NCBI GenBank assembly: GCA_013399875.1
Contig: VXAZ01007544.1
Span: 157,155 to 221,154 of the forward strand
Reading direction: 5' to 3'
Origin: Gymnorhina tibicen
Taxonomy: Eukaryota > Chordata > Aves > Passeriformes > Artamidae
DNA: 64,000 bases
The notes under the pieces were generated by a model, which ran no database searches, was not told the DNA's origin, and was given only the letters and a program-made list of their open reading frames with translations. A program made the position numbers and the translations under genes. Shown here one piece after another: positions 25,040 to 36,861 of this stretch (within the stretch, counting starts at the first letter, position 1; each line of letters begins with the position of its first letter).

Positions 25040-25690
25040 TGTTACCCAGCTGGTCGGCTGTCCCGGGACTTGCATCCAGGGTCAGCTCTGCAGCCCTTAG
25101 CAGCATCTCCTTGATGCTTTGGAGGACAACACACGGACCCCCGATACAGATAATTATAGAACAATTTGCTTCAAGCTAAAAGTTTATTGCAAGCATAATG
25201 AATTTCTAAGAATTTATTGTAAATGTAATTTGTAAGAGGAATGTTAAGACTTTGAAAACGCTTTTAGCAGCCTCCTTTCATTTTAAACACACAAGCATTC
25301 CAGACCAAGCGTTTCCAGGAAAAAAGGTCTTTAAACCTGAAATCCTGGTCTTAAACTCCCCACCAGGAGTAAAAGTTCTGATTCAGCTGATTCACGTTAA
25401 AGACAAAACAAAGGCTTCCATTACAATCCAGCCCTTAAGGTGCAGTTAGTAGCAATTAGAAAATTATTGCCACATCACAATCCTAGGACTACGTCCTGAG
25501 GGAAAAGCTTTTGACAGAAGACCACCGTTTCTCTGATCTTGCTGCCAAAAGGGGTAAGCACTGCTTTCTTATTCACATGGGAGAAAATTGGTCTGGCCCA
25601 TGAATGGCAGCCTTTTGTATTTAGAGTATAACACCTGCCTATCTGTCTAATCAGATATTTAAAAATTTGTTCACATAATGCCAATCTGGA
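25040..25690 (-). mobile_element. Probable reverse ERV LTR or LTR fragment
   Basis: On the minus strand, GCAATAAACTTTTAGCTTG (about 25178-25196) is followed within about 140 bases by a GC-rich, CpG-bearing segment with CTGTATCGGGGGTCCGTGTG and ending in GGTAACA. This is the layout of polyadenylation signal, R/U5 and CA terminus seen in retroviral LTRs. Its boundary coincides with the abrupt end of the CR1 at 25036. The other end is unclear, and I see no matching target duplication. A 69-codon frame (25475-25684) upstream of the presumed U3 is unassigned. Confidence 0.4.
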
Positions 25691-28324
25691 AGACCATGAT
25701 TTCAGGAAAGTTATTGGAACTACTTGAACTTGCCTCCGTTTGTACTTCTCATTGCTTGTGGAGATTTAGGAAATGGTTTAGTAAATACCTCAGCCAAATT
25801 CTGTCACTAGTTCTAGCTATATACAGTTCTAAAAACTCTATGTGAAAGTAGACTTGGCCAGTACGAGGGGTAACACAGATATGTTTCTAATTGTAATTCA
25901 GAGATAACACAGAGACAAACCAAAATGTTCACATTTTGATATCCCACAGTCACAAATCTCTTAGTCTTGTTCATGACAATCTAATTTTTCTCATTTTAAA
26001 ACCGTTCTAAATGATAAATACCATTCTGGTGTGGTTTCAGGGGTTTTTTTTATTTTATTAATATTTGTGTTGATCTAGTTGCAACTAAAGTGTATTAAAT
26101 ATTAAACATTAAACATCTTAATGTTTACCCATTTCTGGAACAGAGAACAAAAAGTCTCTTCACAGTTCTGGGTTCCTCCATCTCCCTTATTTGTATATCT
26201 GGAAGTATATCTGCACTTAAAATACTATTTCAAAACTAGATAGGACTGAAATATTATCAGTTTGTTCAACATAGCATTTTATCGTATTCATGAGCTGCTC
26301 AAGGTCTCATAGCTCAGATTTATAGGGGAACTTCTGACAAGTGCAGTGACACTAATGTTACAAGCAGTGAAGCTGAATGTCAGGAGTTTCTTTCCAAAAT
26401 AACATTTTGACATATTTTCATCTGAAAGAAATAGCTGTATTTCTCTTGAGCTGAACAGTCATTTAGGAGAAACTTTCAATGACCAGTGCTGTCAGTACAT
26501 TGATGCAATTAACTTCCCTATGCTCACTCTAGGTAACTGCTGCTTTGTGAGCCAAATAACCCCACACTGCTGAAGTGGAGTGACATCTTTGGCCAAAGCC
26601 AAGTATTCTTCTATAGAATATTCCCAGTAAAACTTGAAGTAACTGCATCACAACCAGTTGCTTAGCAGGACAGAAGACATTATGGAAGCAAAATTTGTGC
26701 TTTAGTGCAAGATTCAGCTGCTTTCGGCAAGTCTTTTTGTATTTTGAATGGAGGAAGAAGGGCAGAGCAATTGAGAAATGAAAAATATTTTACAGTGATG
26801 CAGAAAAAAAGCTCAATGAAGCTTTTCTGTACTTTAAGTCAGAAATACATTTTAAAGTTTCAATTACAAAAGTGTGTTGGTAAAAGGAAGCTGGACAAGC
26901 AGAATTAGTATTTTTGCATTTCGTTCGGTTTTCTGTCTCTTTGCAGGGTCAGTAAGATGTGTTGTCATGCACTTCTATCTAGCCTCCATTCAAAGGAGAA
27001 AAACAAATGTTGCAACTGGAACTGGAGTGCTATTTCTACTTCCCTCTGTAATCCCAAGGATAAATGTTCACTAAGGATTCTTGTCTTTATTGTTCTCATT
27101 ACAAACCCACTAACAATTTAGCTCTGGTGACTGTTTCCAGAGCTAGGATAGCTTAGGATTGGAGTAGAAAGAGTGGAAGATATAATTTTTAAAGACTATC
27201 AGACCTGCATGGGGGTCAGTCTCTGTCTGTATTATGTCTGGCACTAATACATGATACTAGTCATTCACCTTCATATCACCAAATTCACATCCTTTGTTTC
27301 CTCTCTGCACTTCCAATGGACTCTTTTTCAATTATGCATATTATTCCTATGCATATGACCAAATAGGCTTTGAATTTAAATGTACGGACTTCTAAAGGGA
27401 ACTAGACTTTAATTCAGATATACATGTTTTTATCAGGAAACGGACTTGAGTACGATTGGGATTAGTTTAGGCCAGGCAGGTGGTTTTATGCATACCTAAC
27501 AGTGTGAGAACAGCAAAACCAGCTCCAAGATCCAGTGGAATCTTAAACCTTTCTACATCTTTACTTGTGCACCAAACTCCAGGAACACTGCCGTATGTAA
27601 GAGCCTGTGTTAGGCAGTTGTGAACAGTCTGTACAGTTGATATCACTATAGATTAATGCAAAATAGCTTCTTTCTTGTCATTGATTCCTCACCTCTGCTC
27701 TCCTGGTCTCTCTTCATCCCAGTCTGGGCATCTGGTCCACAAACCAACGCTGTGCTGCTCTATAGCTGCTTCTTGTAGCCTGTGGCATTCACATGTACAT
27801 CTGGATATACATCTCTATATTTTGCATATTTGTCTTTCTCTTCTCTGTCATCTGTGTGTTTCTTGTGGGTAGATGAGAGGGAGAAACCTTGCATTTGGAA
27901 TTCAGAAGTTCATTCAGTAGCAGTAATGTAGTCATCTTCTTCATGGTCGCACTTACACAGGATCAAAATATCTGTCCTATTTCATTTGCATCCGCCACCA
28001 TGGAATTAAATTATTCAGTCAGGTCTCAGAATCAGCATTGGGGAAACAGTGGAAAAATGGTACTGGAGGAAGAAACCAGTGCAACCTTCCACAGATCCCT
28101 TCCAGGATCCCCACAAAGCATGTCCAGAACTGTTCAATCACTGCTGTCAGGGGGTACTGCTGACCTGGGATGGATCTTCATGGCAGAGGAATTTTGCTTT
28201 GCCAAATATTCTGAGAAGTGTGGTTCTGTTTTGCGGCCCCATAACCATTATCCATCACAGTCTGGATCTGCATTCAGATCATGAAGCCACTTTTGTTTTG
28301 TAATTAAGCAGTTTTTTAAGGGAA
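25691..28324. other. AT-rich non-coding stretch
   Basis: No repeat family was recognised apart from a short ATTAAAC run at 26093-26118. One frame with an unusually good initiation context (28000-28284) is listed separately. Confidence 0.5.
28000..28284 (+). other. Unassigned 94-residue frame with a strong Kozak context
   Basis: The ATG at 28000 sits in TCCGCCACCATGG, which matches the vertebrate Kozak consensus at nearly every position, including A at -3 and G at +4. The frame runs 94 codons to TGA. The product is hydrophilic, with several Ser/Gly-rich stretches (for example SLLSGGTADLGWIF), no signal peptide and no domain I recognise. A second frame (28049-28303) is open across most of the same bases, which argues against selection on one frame. 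No TATA box, CpG island or flanking splice sites are evident. It is most likely chance, but it is the best initiation context noticed in the window. Confidence 0.15.
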
Positions 28325-28374
28325 ATAAATGAATGAATGAATGAATGAATAAATAAATAAATAAATAAATAAAT
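28325..28374. repeat. (AATG)n(AATA)n microsatellite
   Basis: Five GAAT/AATG units change to seven AAAT units. It is a compound tetranucleotide repeat without interruptions and is probably polymorphic. Confidence 0.95.
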
Positions 28375-29280
28375 GGAAAAAGGAGAAATCTTTAAACACA
28401 GCTTGGCAATGAACTCATGACCTACAAGAATCTGTAGTCCATTAGCAATCAGTGACCCATCAAGGTCTCTGCTCTACAGTCCTCATTATCTCACAGTTAA
28501 TTGAACTCATGCAACATGACATTTATTTATTAATTTACTTGAAAAGAAAAGGGCATTAGGACTATTTTAAAATGTGACTAACTCAGTTATTCTAAGACCC
28601 TCATCTTTCAAAGGCTGTCATTTAAAACTGAATAATATAATTATTTGTAATTTTCCTTATGATTCGGTGTTCTTTAAAGGAAATACCATTGATTGCCTAT
28701 ACATGTCTTATAAGAAGTTTTTCCACCTGTTCTGACACTTGAAGTCTTTCTCTGGGCAGAGAGAAAGCACCTAACCAAGAAGATTCACTTAGAAGGAAAA
28801 GTGAGCTACACAGGGATCTGTACCATGCCCCTATGTTCTCCAGCTCAAACTTCTTCCTGAATGTAAAGACTAACATTAAAGCAGCAGCTTAGCTCTTTGC
28901 CCTCTTCCCTCCCTGAAAAGGAAACTGTCACTTCCAACTATTTCAGAATGTTAATTCTGTAAAACAGCCACACTGCAATCCTGCAACAATGCACAGTTTA
29001 TTCTGGGTGGCTCTGGAATTGCCTCTGACTCCTGCTCATTTCCCAATAATTACTGATAATTACACCACTCAAAACAGAGTGAAACACAACAGACTCTTTC
29101 AAAGCTGTAGAAACAAAGTTTGTCCAGAAACTGACCTTCCCGTTTGGAGGTGAGAGGAAGTGTGCATGGAATTATATAGGCAAGATGAGTTGCTTTCTAA
29201 CTCATTTTGATAGAAATCAACAAGCATAGGCAGGAGGAAAACCAAGGCAGTAGCTTTAAGGAGCCCCAGGCAACAACTTA
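28375..29280. other. Non-coding spacer
   Basis: Unique AT-rich sequence between the microsatellite and the CpG-bearing block. No gene or repeat family was seen. Confidence 0.5.
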
Positions 29281-30000
29281 CGCGCAGGCTTAGGTTTATT
29301 CAGTGTCTTTAGGAGCTGTCAATGTTTCGTCTCGCCTGTTATCTTAATATACTGCAACAATGGCAATGATAAACAACATACATTTAATATAAACCCTTCT
29401 TTGCTTGTTTATAGAAAGACTTTCTTTGGTCAGCATATAAACATCTTTGAGGTCTTTTTGAGGCTCATTGCCAGAGGAAAAAAAAGGGGGAAAAAGGCTG
29501 CTCGGGGAGCTGAGGAAGACCTGCCAAATCTTATACAGCAAAACAGTTTTTCTGGCATTTGTCTTTTTTCTGAAGACTGGTTTTACAGCATGTTTGAGCA
29601 AGACACTCAAAATCACACCCTTCCTAAGTTTCACTCGTCCTCATTTAAATCTCCTTGGCAGAAGCGAGGGCCTTGTAACTGCTTTCGAAGTGCAGTGTAA
29701 GAGTTTTGGCAGAAAGAGGCCTTGGACTCGTGGTGCTGCGTTCACATCCATATAAGAGCTGGGGCACAGGGCAGCCTTGGAGCGATGACACCGCGCTCCT
29801 CACGGGGTGCACGAGTGGCGTCAGTGGGCCTTGCACCGTGACATTCGGGCACAGCTCTGACGCTGTGATTTCCCTCAGCAAGAGAAGTGACGGGCAGAGG
29901 GGCCTTGGGTTGCAGACAGCAGACACGGAGCAGTGTTTATGTGCATCATACACGTGCACAAGTATTCTGCGAGACACTGCGCTCCTGCACTTCCCTCAAA
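29281..30000. promoter_or_regulatory. CpG-dense block with a TATA-like box
   Basis: From about 29660 to 30000 I count about 20 CpG dinucleotides in some 340 bp, against very few in surrounding kilobases. A TATA-like CCATATAAGAGC lies at 29749-29760, with GC-rich sequence downstream. The left part (29281-29345) also carries CpGs and, on the minus strand, an AATAAA. Frames are open in several registers (29344-30185), but the longest starts with TTG, and its first in-frame ATG comes only near 30030. The block may be a small CpG island or promoter of a non-coding transcript, or a fairly recent LTR-like insertion not yet CpG-depleted. The TATA region (CATATAAGAGCTGGGG) resembles the promoter part of the ERVL LTRs in this window. 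Confidence 0.35.
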
Positions 30001-30237
30001 CGTTTAAAAAGCAAACCAAAACCCCTTTTTGTATGAAAGCTGTATGGATAGCTTTGAGATACTGCTTTACCACCTTTAAAGGGAATAGAAAGCAACAAAC
30101 TGAATTCCTTAGCTTTTCAAAAATAGCCCCACAGCTGGTTAGATTCATTTGTTTCTTTTTGGCATTCCTTCTATGGAGGCAGTAAGCATGATCAGCTGCT
30201 ATCCACTGGAAGCACTATAGAAACAGATATTACTATC

Positions 30238-30259
30238 ATTATTGTTATTATTATTATTC
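30238..30259. repeat. Short (ATT)n repeat
   Basis: Seven ATT-type units with one interruption. Confidence 0.85.
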
Positions 30260-33200
30260 ATTTATAAATACTGACAATGTGTTACACTGCTGTTTGTCAT
30301 TCTGAGAGCAGATGGTTTTTCATGAGATTATGTTCTGGACCTCCAGAGATACTGCAACTGATTTGCCAATCCCATCATTCCCTCAAATGCTATGGAAGAT
30401 TTGATGAATACTGGATCCAGTATTGTCAATATACTTACAATTTTATTGTGTCCCACAAAGGCTGAACAACATTTTAATATTTCTGTGGAAGCCATGCTGC
30501 CCCTCAAAGAGAAGACATGATCTTGATGCAGAAATGACTGAATGGAGATATTTTTCTTTGGTTAATGCAAAAGCTTGGAGAAGATAACTGTGAGAGTCTT
30601 CGCTGGTTCTAAATGCACAATCATGGTTTTTTCTGATTCTAAGAATTCTATAAATCTGTGTGTATTTTTTAATACAGATATGTCTAGCTCTTCCAATTGT
30701 AGGTCAAATGTGGAAATAAGAACTTCAGTACCACTGAAGGACCCTCACATACCTGTGAAGTCCTCGCCTCTTCTGACCAAAACACACATACAAAATCACT
30801 TTTAATGTAATTTTTGTAAAAGCTAAAAATCAGGGAGGGAAGGCTGTCACTCCTAGTTCTGCCTGATCACATAATTGTGTAGTGAGTATTAATTCAGTTT
30901 TAGCCAAAATAATTCAATGTCTGAAACAAGAAAAATATAAGCCTGAATTTACCTAAGAAAGTCAAATGTAATAATTGAAAAAAAAAAATCTTCTGACAAT
31001 TAGCAGAGCAGTAATTTTAGGCAGGATCAAGTCAGTGTGCCAGCCTAGTAGATTTTAGCTCAAATTTCACATTCAATCAGTGGTAGAAGACTAAATGAGC
31101 CTGTAATTGATGCTGAGGTATGGTGCTCAGTGATCCACTAGAGAAAGGGAGAATAATCACCGGGAATCGTATTTGATACGTCAGCACTGTCCACCAAAAA
31201 GAACAACAAAACCATTAGAATTATATCATAGTGAAAAAAAGCAAAGAAGAGATGTTGTGTTGTGTTGGTCAAATCATAACAGATGTCTTCCCCACAAAGT
31301 ATATTTACTGCGTATGAGATGCATGGCATGGGTTCCCAAAATATCACTTAGGAACCAAGAGCTGGACTTCTCCGATCTCATTTGAATAGATTCACGCTTC
31401 TTTCATAGACAATAGCTAGAAATAGGCATCTCAATCCGTCAGGCATTTGGACTGAATTTTGTAGTAACACATTTTCCCTGTAACTTGACTGTATGAATCC
31501 ACTTGTAAGTTCTCATGGTTGAAAATCTGAAATTCTGAAATCCTCTGGTGCTGCTAAACCTCATTTTAGGTGACATCTAGTGCTTTCAGAGAAGAACTGG
31601 AAGAGAGCAACAGTGGCAGAAACAAGTTCAAGCATTGAAGGCATATTAGAGCACAAGTGCAGGACTGGCCTACTAAAGTCAGAGACATTCCCTGTGAAAA
31701 TTTCATGGAATCTTGAGCTGCTGGAGTCACCCATGACCAGATGTATTTGGGGACCTGAGTAAAAGGGTGAAGTGATGCAAAATTAGACTGAAGGCTGCTT
31801 GAGAGGTCTCTATTACTGTGTTGTTGTACTGGTTTCTTGTTTCTAATTTTTTCTCTGTCTTCTGGCTTTTGGTTAAGAAGCTTAACTGAGAGAGGGACAA
31901 CTTGTGTAGCTGCATACAAGGGGTTCGGAAATCAAGGTGAAGCAGATAAACAACGTGTAAAGAAATGGTTGTGCTTAAAAAATTAAAACTCTTAAAAACA
32001 CTCAGTTATATGTAGAATATTAGCCATAATTAACTTCAATGCAGAAGTAATGATTTTGACATTCTTGTGAAACAACCTGACATGCTGTGGTTTTACGCTA
32101 TATTAAAGATTAAAAAACAAAAAAATTCCCAAACTTGATTGTTTTAACTGGAAAAATAGATTTCCAGTCTTTATCAATTTCAGTTTTCTCAAGACTGAGT
32201 TGTTACTCACAATGAAGACTTAAAAAAAGTTTAAAATATACACAAATTACTATCTTATCTAAGATTGACTTCCACTTCTCAGGACCAAAAGAAAAGAAAA
32301 AGAGTTCTCACTTTCAAGGTTGGCTGAAACGAAGACCAGGAAAGTAAGACACAAAAGGTCAACCTATTTAGGCAGATAGCAGTGAGCTGGACTGTTCTGT
32401 GTTTGGTAGTACCATGTCCACATGGGCAACATACTTCTGATTAAACTGAAGAATATGGGGTTTCAGGAAGCAATAATTGGATGGATTTGCCATTGGTTAT
32501 AATGAAGAAGTAACCACAGAAAAATACTACTCTGCATGGATCAGTGCTACAGCTAAAATGAGATTTTATTAATACTGTGCTTTTCCAGCATGAACTGACT
32601 CCTGGTTTTCATTGCTTGAAACAGCTATACAGAAGTGGGGCACGTTAAGCTGGACTAATAGTGATATAAGTATTATATATAATTATGTAAAATGAGGCAA
32701 ATAGCACAGCGCATTTAATTCCTTAGACAAGAAGAAGTAAGATATGCTTCCCACAAGAGTTTGGCGGTGGGGAAGTACAACTCTACAAAAGAGAAAGGGG
32801 CAAACACTGCAGCGACCCTGATGAAAGTGGCACAGCAGCTGCACTGAAACCTGCACAGCTGCTGAGGGAAATGCCTGGTTAGTGGGTGCCAGTGATGAAG
32901 CAAACAGGCAGGATGTTTCTAGAGAAAGGGGCTCTCAGCGTGGGGAACCATGTGATAGGGAAACACTTGCATGCAGCAGAGGAGCAGGAAATAGGATGTT
33001 TTGAAGGAAACAGAGGAAGGAAACTGACAGGCAGAGAAACAAGTGAAGGGGAAGAAAGGAAGAAAGCAGATGGGGAAGAGATGAAACGATGAAATAGTGT
33101 TTTTAACTATTATAAGATCTGGTTTTTTGACAGCTGAAAAAAAGGTGTGTGGTTTTTTGTTTTTCTTATTCTTACAGTTCCTTTTAAGTCACTGCTAAAA

Positions 33201-35089
33201 TTACCACAGGAATGTAAAAATGGGAGTTTCCCAAGACATTCTTTTCATTAATTAGTAACTGAATTCGAGAAACCATTGTGAAACTCTTTTATTCAATATT
33301 CTGAGGAGGGTTTCTGAAGTCATTTAAGATAAATAAAGTAGGCTTATGCTTGTGTTTCATACTAATGCACTATTTTCTTGCCATTACTATTACTCTACAC
33401 ATAAAAACACATAGCTTTATGATAATGTCAGCTATTCCAGATAAATAAATAGGATGTAAATTTTGGAGTTTGGGGGTTTTTGGTTTTTTGGGTTTTTTTA
33501 AATTGAATTTGTCACCAAAGAGTAGTTAAAAAAATTAGACCATGACCAAAATAATTCACTGGGTTTAACTGGAAGCAGTTAAAAATTTCCAGAACTCCTT
33601 AGTCAATAACTTTTATTAAGGAATCTAAGGCAAGGTGACATGTCTGTGGCATACACACAGAGAGCAGTGATGTCAACCCGTTCCTTTCTTTGAAAAAGGA
33701 AAGAGTAACGTTTTGACATCACTCACCTATCCAGGGCACAACATCCAGCCCGTCAGTGCTGTGCAGTGACTCACAGAGCATGTGCTCCTCTGGCTGAAAT
33801 GCAATGGCTCAGATGCCATATCTGCTTCACAGCTCCTCTGCCTCCTCCAGGCTGTGTGTTTATGTGTATATGAAAAACATACCAGGAAAAAAATATCATA
33901 CCATCATATTGAATCACTCCTGCTCTTTTCTCACACAGCTGAACATCCTGACACACTGTAAACTCAGCTTAAAGTGTCTCAGGGCAATGCAATCTGCTTC
34001 TCTTGCAGCACTGACATTTCGCCGTGAACTCCATAACCATCACAGCAGAGACTGGAAAAGGGTTTCCAGACTGTTTCCTTATTTTTTCTTTTTCTGATCA
34101 CTTAGGATAATTTAACTTGGTATTCTTATTAGCTATTGATTATGGAAGTGGAGTCATACTGACTTCACACATACGTCAGGCTTAAAAGCTTTAGTCTTTA
34201 GTCTTCTAAGTTAGGAGTTTACTACACATATTTACCCATAAAAATTTAATAAATATGACAGTGAAACACAAGATGGGACAAATTTGCTCTCAGTGGTACT
34301 AGTATCACTTTATTATTGAAAAGACATGGCCAAGAACAAAATTTTTCCCCATAGTGCAAACTGGTTCTGATAGCCTGAAAACACATGCAAAGGATGAGAG
34401 AAACCTTTATGCATCATAAATATCTTTCCTCTGTTCTATGGTAATAATGCATCATAAAAATAGTTATGACTTGGCCATCTCAGCTTGCCTCCAGTTTTAT
34501 TAGCTTTCTTTTAACCATTAAATGTTAATACAACTTAAAGGTGGAACTTAGAGCAACTGAGCTCAGCTTCGTGCACACAGCTGTGTATTTCAATTAGTGA
34601 TGGGCTGTCCCAAAAGGTTCAGGTTTCTGTTTAGGACATAAGACTAGAAGAAACCTTGCTGTGAATCACCACCATCACAGGAAAACTTGTTGCTATAATC
34701 TATTCATAAATACTTTATTTTTTCATTTTGAACCAAATTTAGAAATTCTCTCTCACTATTCCATCCTGAAAGACATCCTTTTCTCCTCTTATCCTGCTTA
34801 ATCGTCCTTTGGGACCAGTGCGGCTCATTTTTTGTAGAATTAGCTAAGCCTAGGCTTTGAAAGTCTTCTTTCTTCAGAGTTTAACCTACTAAAATATAAA
34901 ATCCTGGAAATATTCACACTGGTCCAAGGAAAAAGATATAAAAATATCTTCTTTTTGATGAGATGAACAAAAGATGCCCAGAGAGAGGGGGTGTAGAGAG
35001 ACAATATAAGGGGCAAGTATAGACTGATCCTGCTTCTCAAATATTTCAGTTTCTGGCAACCAGCATTTTAAGTTTGAATTGGAAGCAAC
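30260..35089. other. AT-rich non-coding stretch
   Basis: No assignable gene or repeat family. Minus-strand frames at 31566-31919 (up to 117 codons) overlap each other and match nothing I know. A purine-rich stretch lies at about 33000-33092 and a G/T-rich run at 33468-33500. Confidence 0.5.
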
Positions 35090-36309
35090 ATACGGACCAT
35101 CATGATTAATAGCCCCTCTGCTATTAATCCCTTTAGTCCTTTGTGAATCCAGTGATAATTTTAGCTTCCACAACATCCTGTAGCAATGAATTCCACAAAG
35201 TAATTATGTACTGTAAGGAAAAGTACTTCTTTTGGTTGTTTAAAAGGTCCTGGTCACTGCTATTCTTCTTTTAAAAATTGCAGTGGACAGTAATTCCCTA
35301 GAACACTCTTACATATTTTTTCTATTTCATAGAAGCCAATCAAATAGACACTAACCTGTAGATAGGAGATAGAGCCCATCTATAGACAGACAGCAGGACA
35401 GACCCCACTCCCAAGTATTTATTTTCCAAGCTGATCAGTTTTAATCTTCCCTCCAATGGATGCCAAAGTAAGTTCAACCTACTTTGTCATCTTACAGATG
35501 GGATCACTATAACTACATACTGGACTCAAAACAGAATACTGTAACCGCCATCAGCATGTAATAGAGATTTATTCAGTTTCTTTCTTGTTCTTAGTATTTT
35601 CTTAATAATCCTAGCATTTTTTCAGTGTCATATGCTACTAAGCAGAAGTTTTCAGGGAACTGTGGACATACACTTACTACAATCTCTTTCCTGAATAGCA
35701 ATGGCCACCTTAGATTCTAATATTATGCACATATTCTGTCAGGGAAGAGGCTCCATGTGCCTTACTTTGACTTTATTGGCAATTAATTTCATATGCTTTT
35801 TCATTGTTCAGTCACTTAGCATCATGAGATCATTCTGCAATTCTTCACTGTCAGGAATAATTGTGTTTCATAAGGAATATTTGTCACTTCATTTTTTTCA
35901 CATAATTTTCAGGTAATTTATGAATATGTTGAACAGTTCATATCCTAGCAGGGATCCTGAGAGACTTATGTGATAATCTCCCTCCATTGATTTGTACCTT
36001 TTGTTTCCTAATTATTAATCATTTAATAATTGTGCAACAACACCTTTTGTCTGATCCCATGACAGCTTAAATTTCTTTAAGATTCTTCAGTGTGGTCAAT
36101 GGCAAAATCTTTTAAGAATTTTAAGAATTCTCTGTCAGCGTCTTCATATGTTTATTGACTTCCCTCTACAAAAATCCTTGTGAAGGTTTCTGGTTATATA
36201 AGAGTGAGATCCAGCCTGCTTAAATACTATGTTTAAATCCCAAGTCTCAAACAGCAAGTCAGTTTTTAACTTTCCACCTAATGCTAAAGAGTTATTCTGA
36301 CTTACCAGG
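35090..36309 (-). repeat. Ancient CR1/L3-like LINE, 3' half, reverse
   Basis: Read in reverse, the order of landmarks follows the deep amniote CR1/L3 lineage and not young bird CR1. On the plus strand one sees ATGATTAATAGCCCCTCTGC, then CTTCCACAACATCCTGTAGC, AATGAATTCCACAAAGTAAT, GAAAAGTACTTCTTTTGG, much later TTATGAATATGTTGAACAG, and finally TTCTGACTTACCAGG. Substitutions and small indels are frequent throughout and no frame survives, so it is a very old insertion. It breaks off in the middle of a conserved ORF2 segment at about 36309, where another element is inserted. Confidence 0.7.
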
Positions 36310-36854
36310 CAAGTGCCTTGGGTGCTCCACTTCAGCCACTTTTGCATGGCCAGAAGGGCCTGCCCCAGCTGGGTGTACCCGTGCCACACCTACAGACCTG
36401 TCACGATCCACATGGATGGTACCTTTCACATGGACTAAGTGACAATACTCACCCAGGGTGAAGGGAAACTGAGTATGGGCCATCCTGTGGCCTTGAAAGG
36501 GACAGAGCCTATGCTCCAGGTTTGTGCATCAGCCACTAGATGATGCCATATCCTGGGCACAAACACACATCCTCTCATCCTTTTTAAACTCCCTCTGTAT
36601 AAACATGTATACAAGAATCTTGGGTTGAAGAGAGCCAGAAAGAAGGAAAACAGCTAGTGTTACTGCTAAATAAAGATAGGAGAAAACTTGGGATTCCCGG
36701 TGACCTTTTGATGCTCTCGATCTTCCCTTATTTTTGAAATAAATTAAAGGTTTTTAGTGTCTTCTGTAAAATAAGTTTTCTGTCTCCTCAGTCATCATCC
36801 TCTGCTCTTTCTACTAACCGAGTGTGAGAGATTAGTGCTTTCTGGATGAAATCA
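36310..36854 (+). mobile_element. Probable solo LTR inserted in the ancient CR1
   Basis: TACCAGG at 36303-36309 recurs at 36855-36861, which would be a target duplication around a 545-bp insert. Inside, a TATA-like TGTATAAACATG (about 36597-36608) is followed 70-80 bases later by an AATAAA-type signal (CTAAATAAAGATA), the spacing expected of a forward LTR. The right end reads ATCA. The left end reads CAAGTG and is not canonical: a TG lies four bases further in, at 36314. A 7-bp duplication is longer than the 4-6 bp usual for bird ERVs, so one or two bases may be coincidental. No internal viral sequence is attached. The family is not identified. Confidence 0.4.
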
Positions 36855-36861
36855 TACCAGG

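Noticed and set aside
29706..30185. 159-codon open frame, the longest without N
   Set aside because: It begins with TTG, its first in-frame ATG is near 30030, and the rest is favoured by GC-rich sequence lacking stops. No domain was recognised.
31566..31919. 117-codon minus frame
   Set aside because: Overlaps other open frames, has no recognisable domain, and sits in AT-rich sequence with no promoter or splice signals.
36144..36483. Minus frames that looked like possible retroviral pol remnants
   Set aside because: No polymerase or integrase motif could be identified, and the region is better explained as ancient LINE plus an LTR-like insert.
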